Assembly: GCA_015060005.1 (NCBI GenBank)
Contig: SUZI01000006.1
Span: 1 to 64,000, forward strand
Length of the DNA: 64,000 bases
Direction: 5' to 3'
Source of the DNA: Rikenellaceae bacterium
GTDB lineage: Bacteria > Bacteroidota > Bacteroidia > Bacteroidales > Rikenellaceae
Shown here in pieces: positions 63,358 to 64,000 of this stretch. A model generated the notes under the pieces. That model was not told where the DNA came from. It saw only the letters and a list, made by a program, of their open reading frames with translations, and made no database searches. A program made the position numbers and the translations under genes. Every line of letters begins with the position of its first letter. The first letter of the stretch is position 1.

Positions 63358-64000
63358 TTATCGCTTGCTACCCTTAGCACCCTTTGCTCCGAGTGCTCCT
63401 GTCGAGTAGTTAAAGATATTCTCCTTGTAGCTTGTGGTCTTGAACGACGAGTCTCGCTTACGCTGGAAGGCGATAGCAATGAGTCGCTCTAACAGCTCCT
63501 GGAAACTCACACCCGTAGCCTCCCACAGGTAGAATGAGAGTGAGCCAGGGATGGTGTTAATCTCGTTGACATAGATTTTCTCCGTTGCCTCGTCAATCAT
63601 AAAGTCGATACGCGACACTCCGTCGCACGCCAGGGCTTTGAAGGTCTCAACAGCTGTCGTGCGGATAAAGTTGGTTGTTGCTTCGGGGAGGTTGGCAGGT
63701 ATCTCTCTTACGGTCGAACGCATACCCTCCGACTGCTTAACAGCACCCTTCGAGCCCTTGCCGCCACCGAGATACTTATCGGCGTAGCTCAATATCTCGC
63801 CACTACGTATCGGTGCCTCGCATACCGAAGCCTCACACTCGTAGTAGTTGCCCAGAACAGAGCAGTTTATCTCCTTGAGCTTCTCGACAAGCTTCTCTAC
63901 GATGATACGCTTCGAATATGTAACAGCATTCTCCACCGCCACGATGAGCTCCTTCTGGTCGTGTACCGCCGAGATACCCACACTTGAGCCCGAGTCGGCT
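63358..64000 (-). CDS. ddl: D-alanine--D-alanine ligase, C-terminal part (cut by window edge)
   Basis: Only the last 214 codons lie in the window; the frame stays open to base 64000. Just before the GTG that could be mistaken for a start, the translation reads ADSGSSVGIS, the ATP-grasp motif normally in mid-protein, so the gene continues off the window. RIDFMID and the NEINTIPGSLSFYLW metal/substrate motif follow. It joins two D-Ala for peptidoglycan. The Tyr/Phe loop region DKYLGGGKGSKG is longer and more Gly/Lys-rich than usual. The tail ends in GALGAKGAKGSKR. Confidence 0.88.
   Translation of the reverse strand, partial: ADSGSSVGISAVHDQKELIVAVENAVTYSKRIIVEKLVEKLKEINCSVLGNYYECEASVCEAPIRSGEILSYADKYLGGGKGSKGAVKQSEGMRSTVREIPANLPEATTNFIRTTAVETFKALACDGVSRIDFMIDEATEKIYVNEINTIPGSLSFYLWEATGVSFQELLERLIAIAFQRKRDSSFKTTSYKENIFNYSTGALGAKGAKGSKR

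Overview
The window reads as chromosomal DNA of a Bacteroidales bacterium, most likely a gut member close to Alistipes/Rikenellaceae (genus is inference). The evidence is the many Bacteroidota-type promoters (TTG or TTTG, about 19 bp, TAnnTTTG), the frdC/sdhC-A-B gene order, a DPP11-type S46 peptidase, the glutaminase A family, a GT3 (eukaryote-like) glycogen synthase, GH2/GH127 glycosidases and a fimbrillin-like lipoprotein. No phage, plasmid, transposase, integrase or CRISPR array is visible.

Layout. 1-11.7 kb: hemW, then an alpha-glucan/glycogen locus (GT3-GT35 fusion, debranching enzyme, GT4, GH57), bounded by a perfect 127-bp inverted repeat that carries an outward-facing promoter. 11.7-16.2 kb: a 1045-aa surface lipoprotein with beta-helix-like repeats, a META-domain lipoprotein and RidA. 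16.4-20.6 kb: class II ribonucleotide reductase and an OmpA-like protein. 20.6-35 kb: extracytoplasmic carbohydrate and peptide degradation (GH2, esterase, DUF1080, GH127, glutaminase A, DPP11) mixed with queG and an acyl-CoA ligase. 35-41 kb: tRNA-Leu, uvrC, 5-FTHF cyclo-ligase and the succinate dehydrogenase/fumarate reductase operon. 41.5-56 kb: rpmE2, then the core operon tRNA-Thr/Tyr/Gly-tuf-tRNA-Trp-secE-nusG-rplKAJL-rpoBC. 56-64 kb: tRNA-Arg, a flavin reductase, a polysaccharide export/initiation trio (SLBB protein, Wzz-like, WecA/MraY-like), an aminotransferase, an outer-membrane barrel and a partial D-Ala-D-Ala ligase.

The most striking unexplained structure is a family of long-hairpin elements of about 120-145 bp. 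Eleven copies carry a complete core, one copy has lost half of it, and there is a core-less 43-bp version. Each has terminal inverted arms, an inner stem, and a conserved apical core CTCACATACG-loop-GTATGCT(G/C)CG. Stem sequences differ between copies but change together on both arms. At four loci the element begins at or within about 15 nt of the stop codon of a plus-strand gene, and an intrinsic terminator follows. This suggests a 3'-UTR RNA structure or a domesticated palindromic mobile element. No mobilising enzyme is present in the window.

Other non-coding structure: a 10-bp-period phased repeat (consensus close to ACTAAAGGGW) at four sites near the lipoprotein gene and in the inverted repeats; a pair of dRS3-like palindromes with swapped stems; and a strong hairpin between rplL and rpoB. 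All functional names come from reading motifs and family resemblance; no database search was run.
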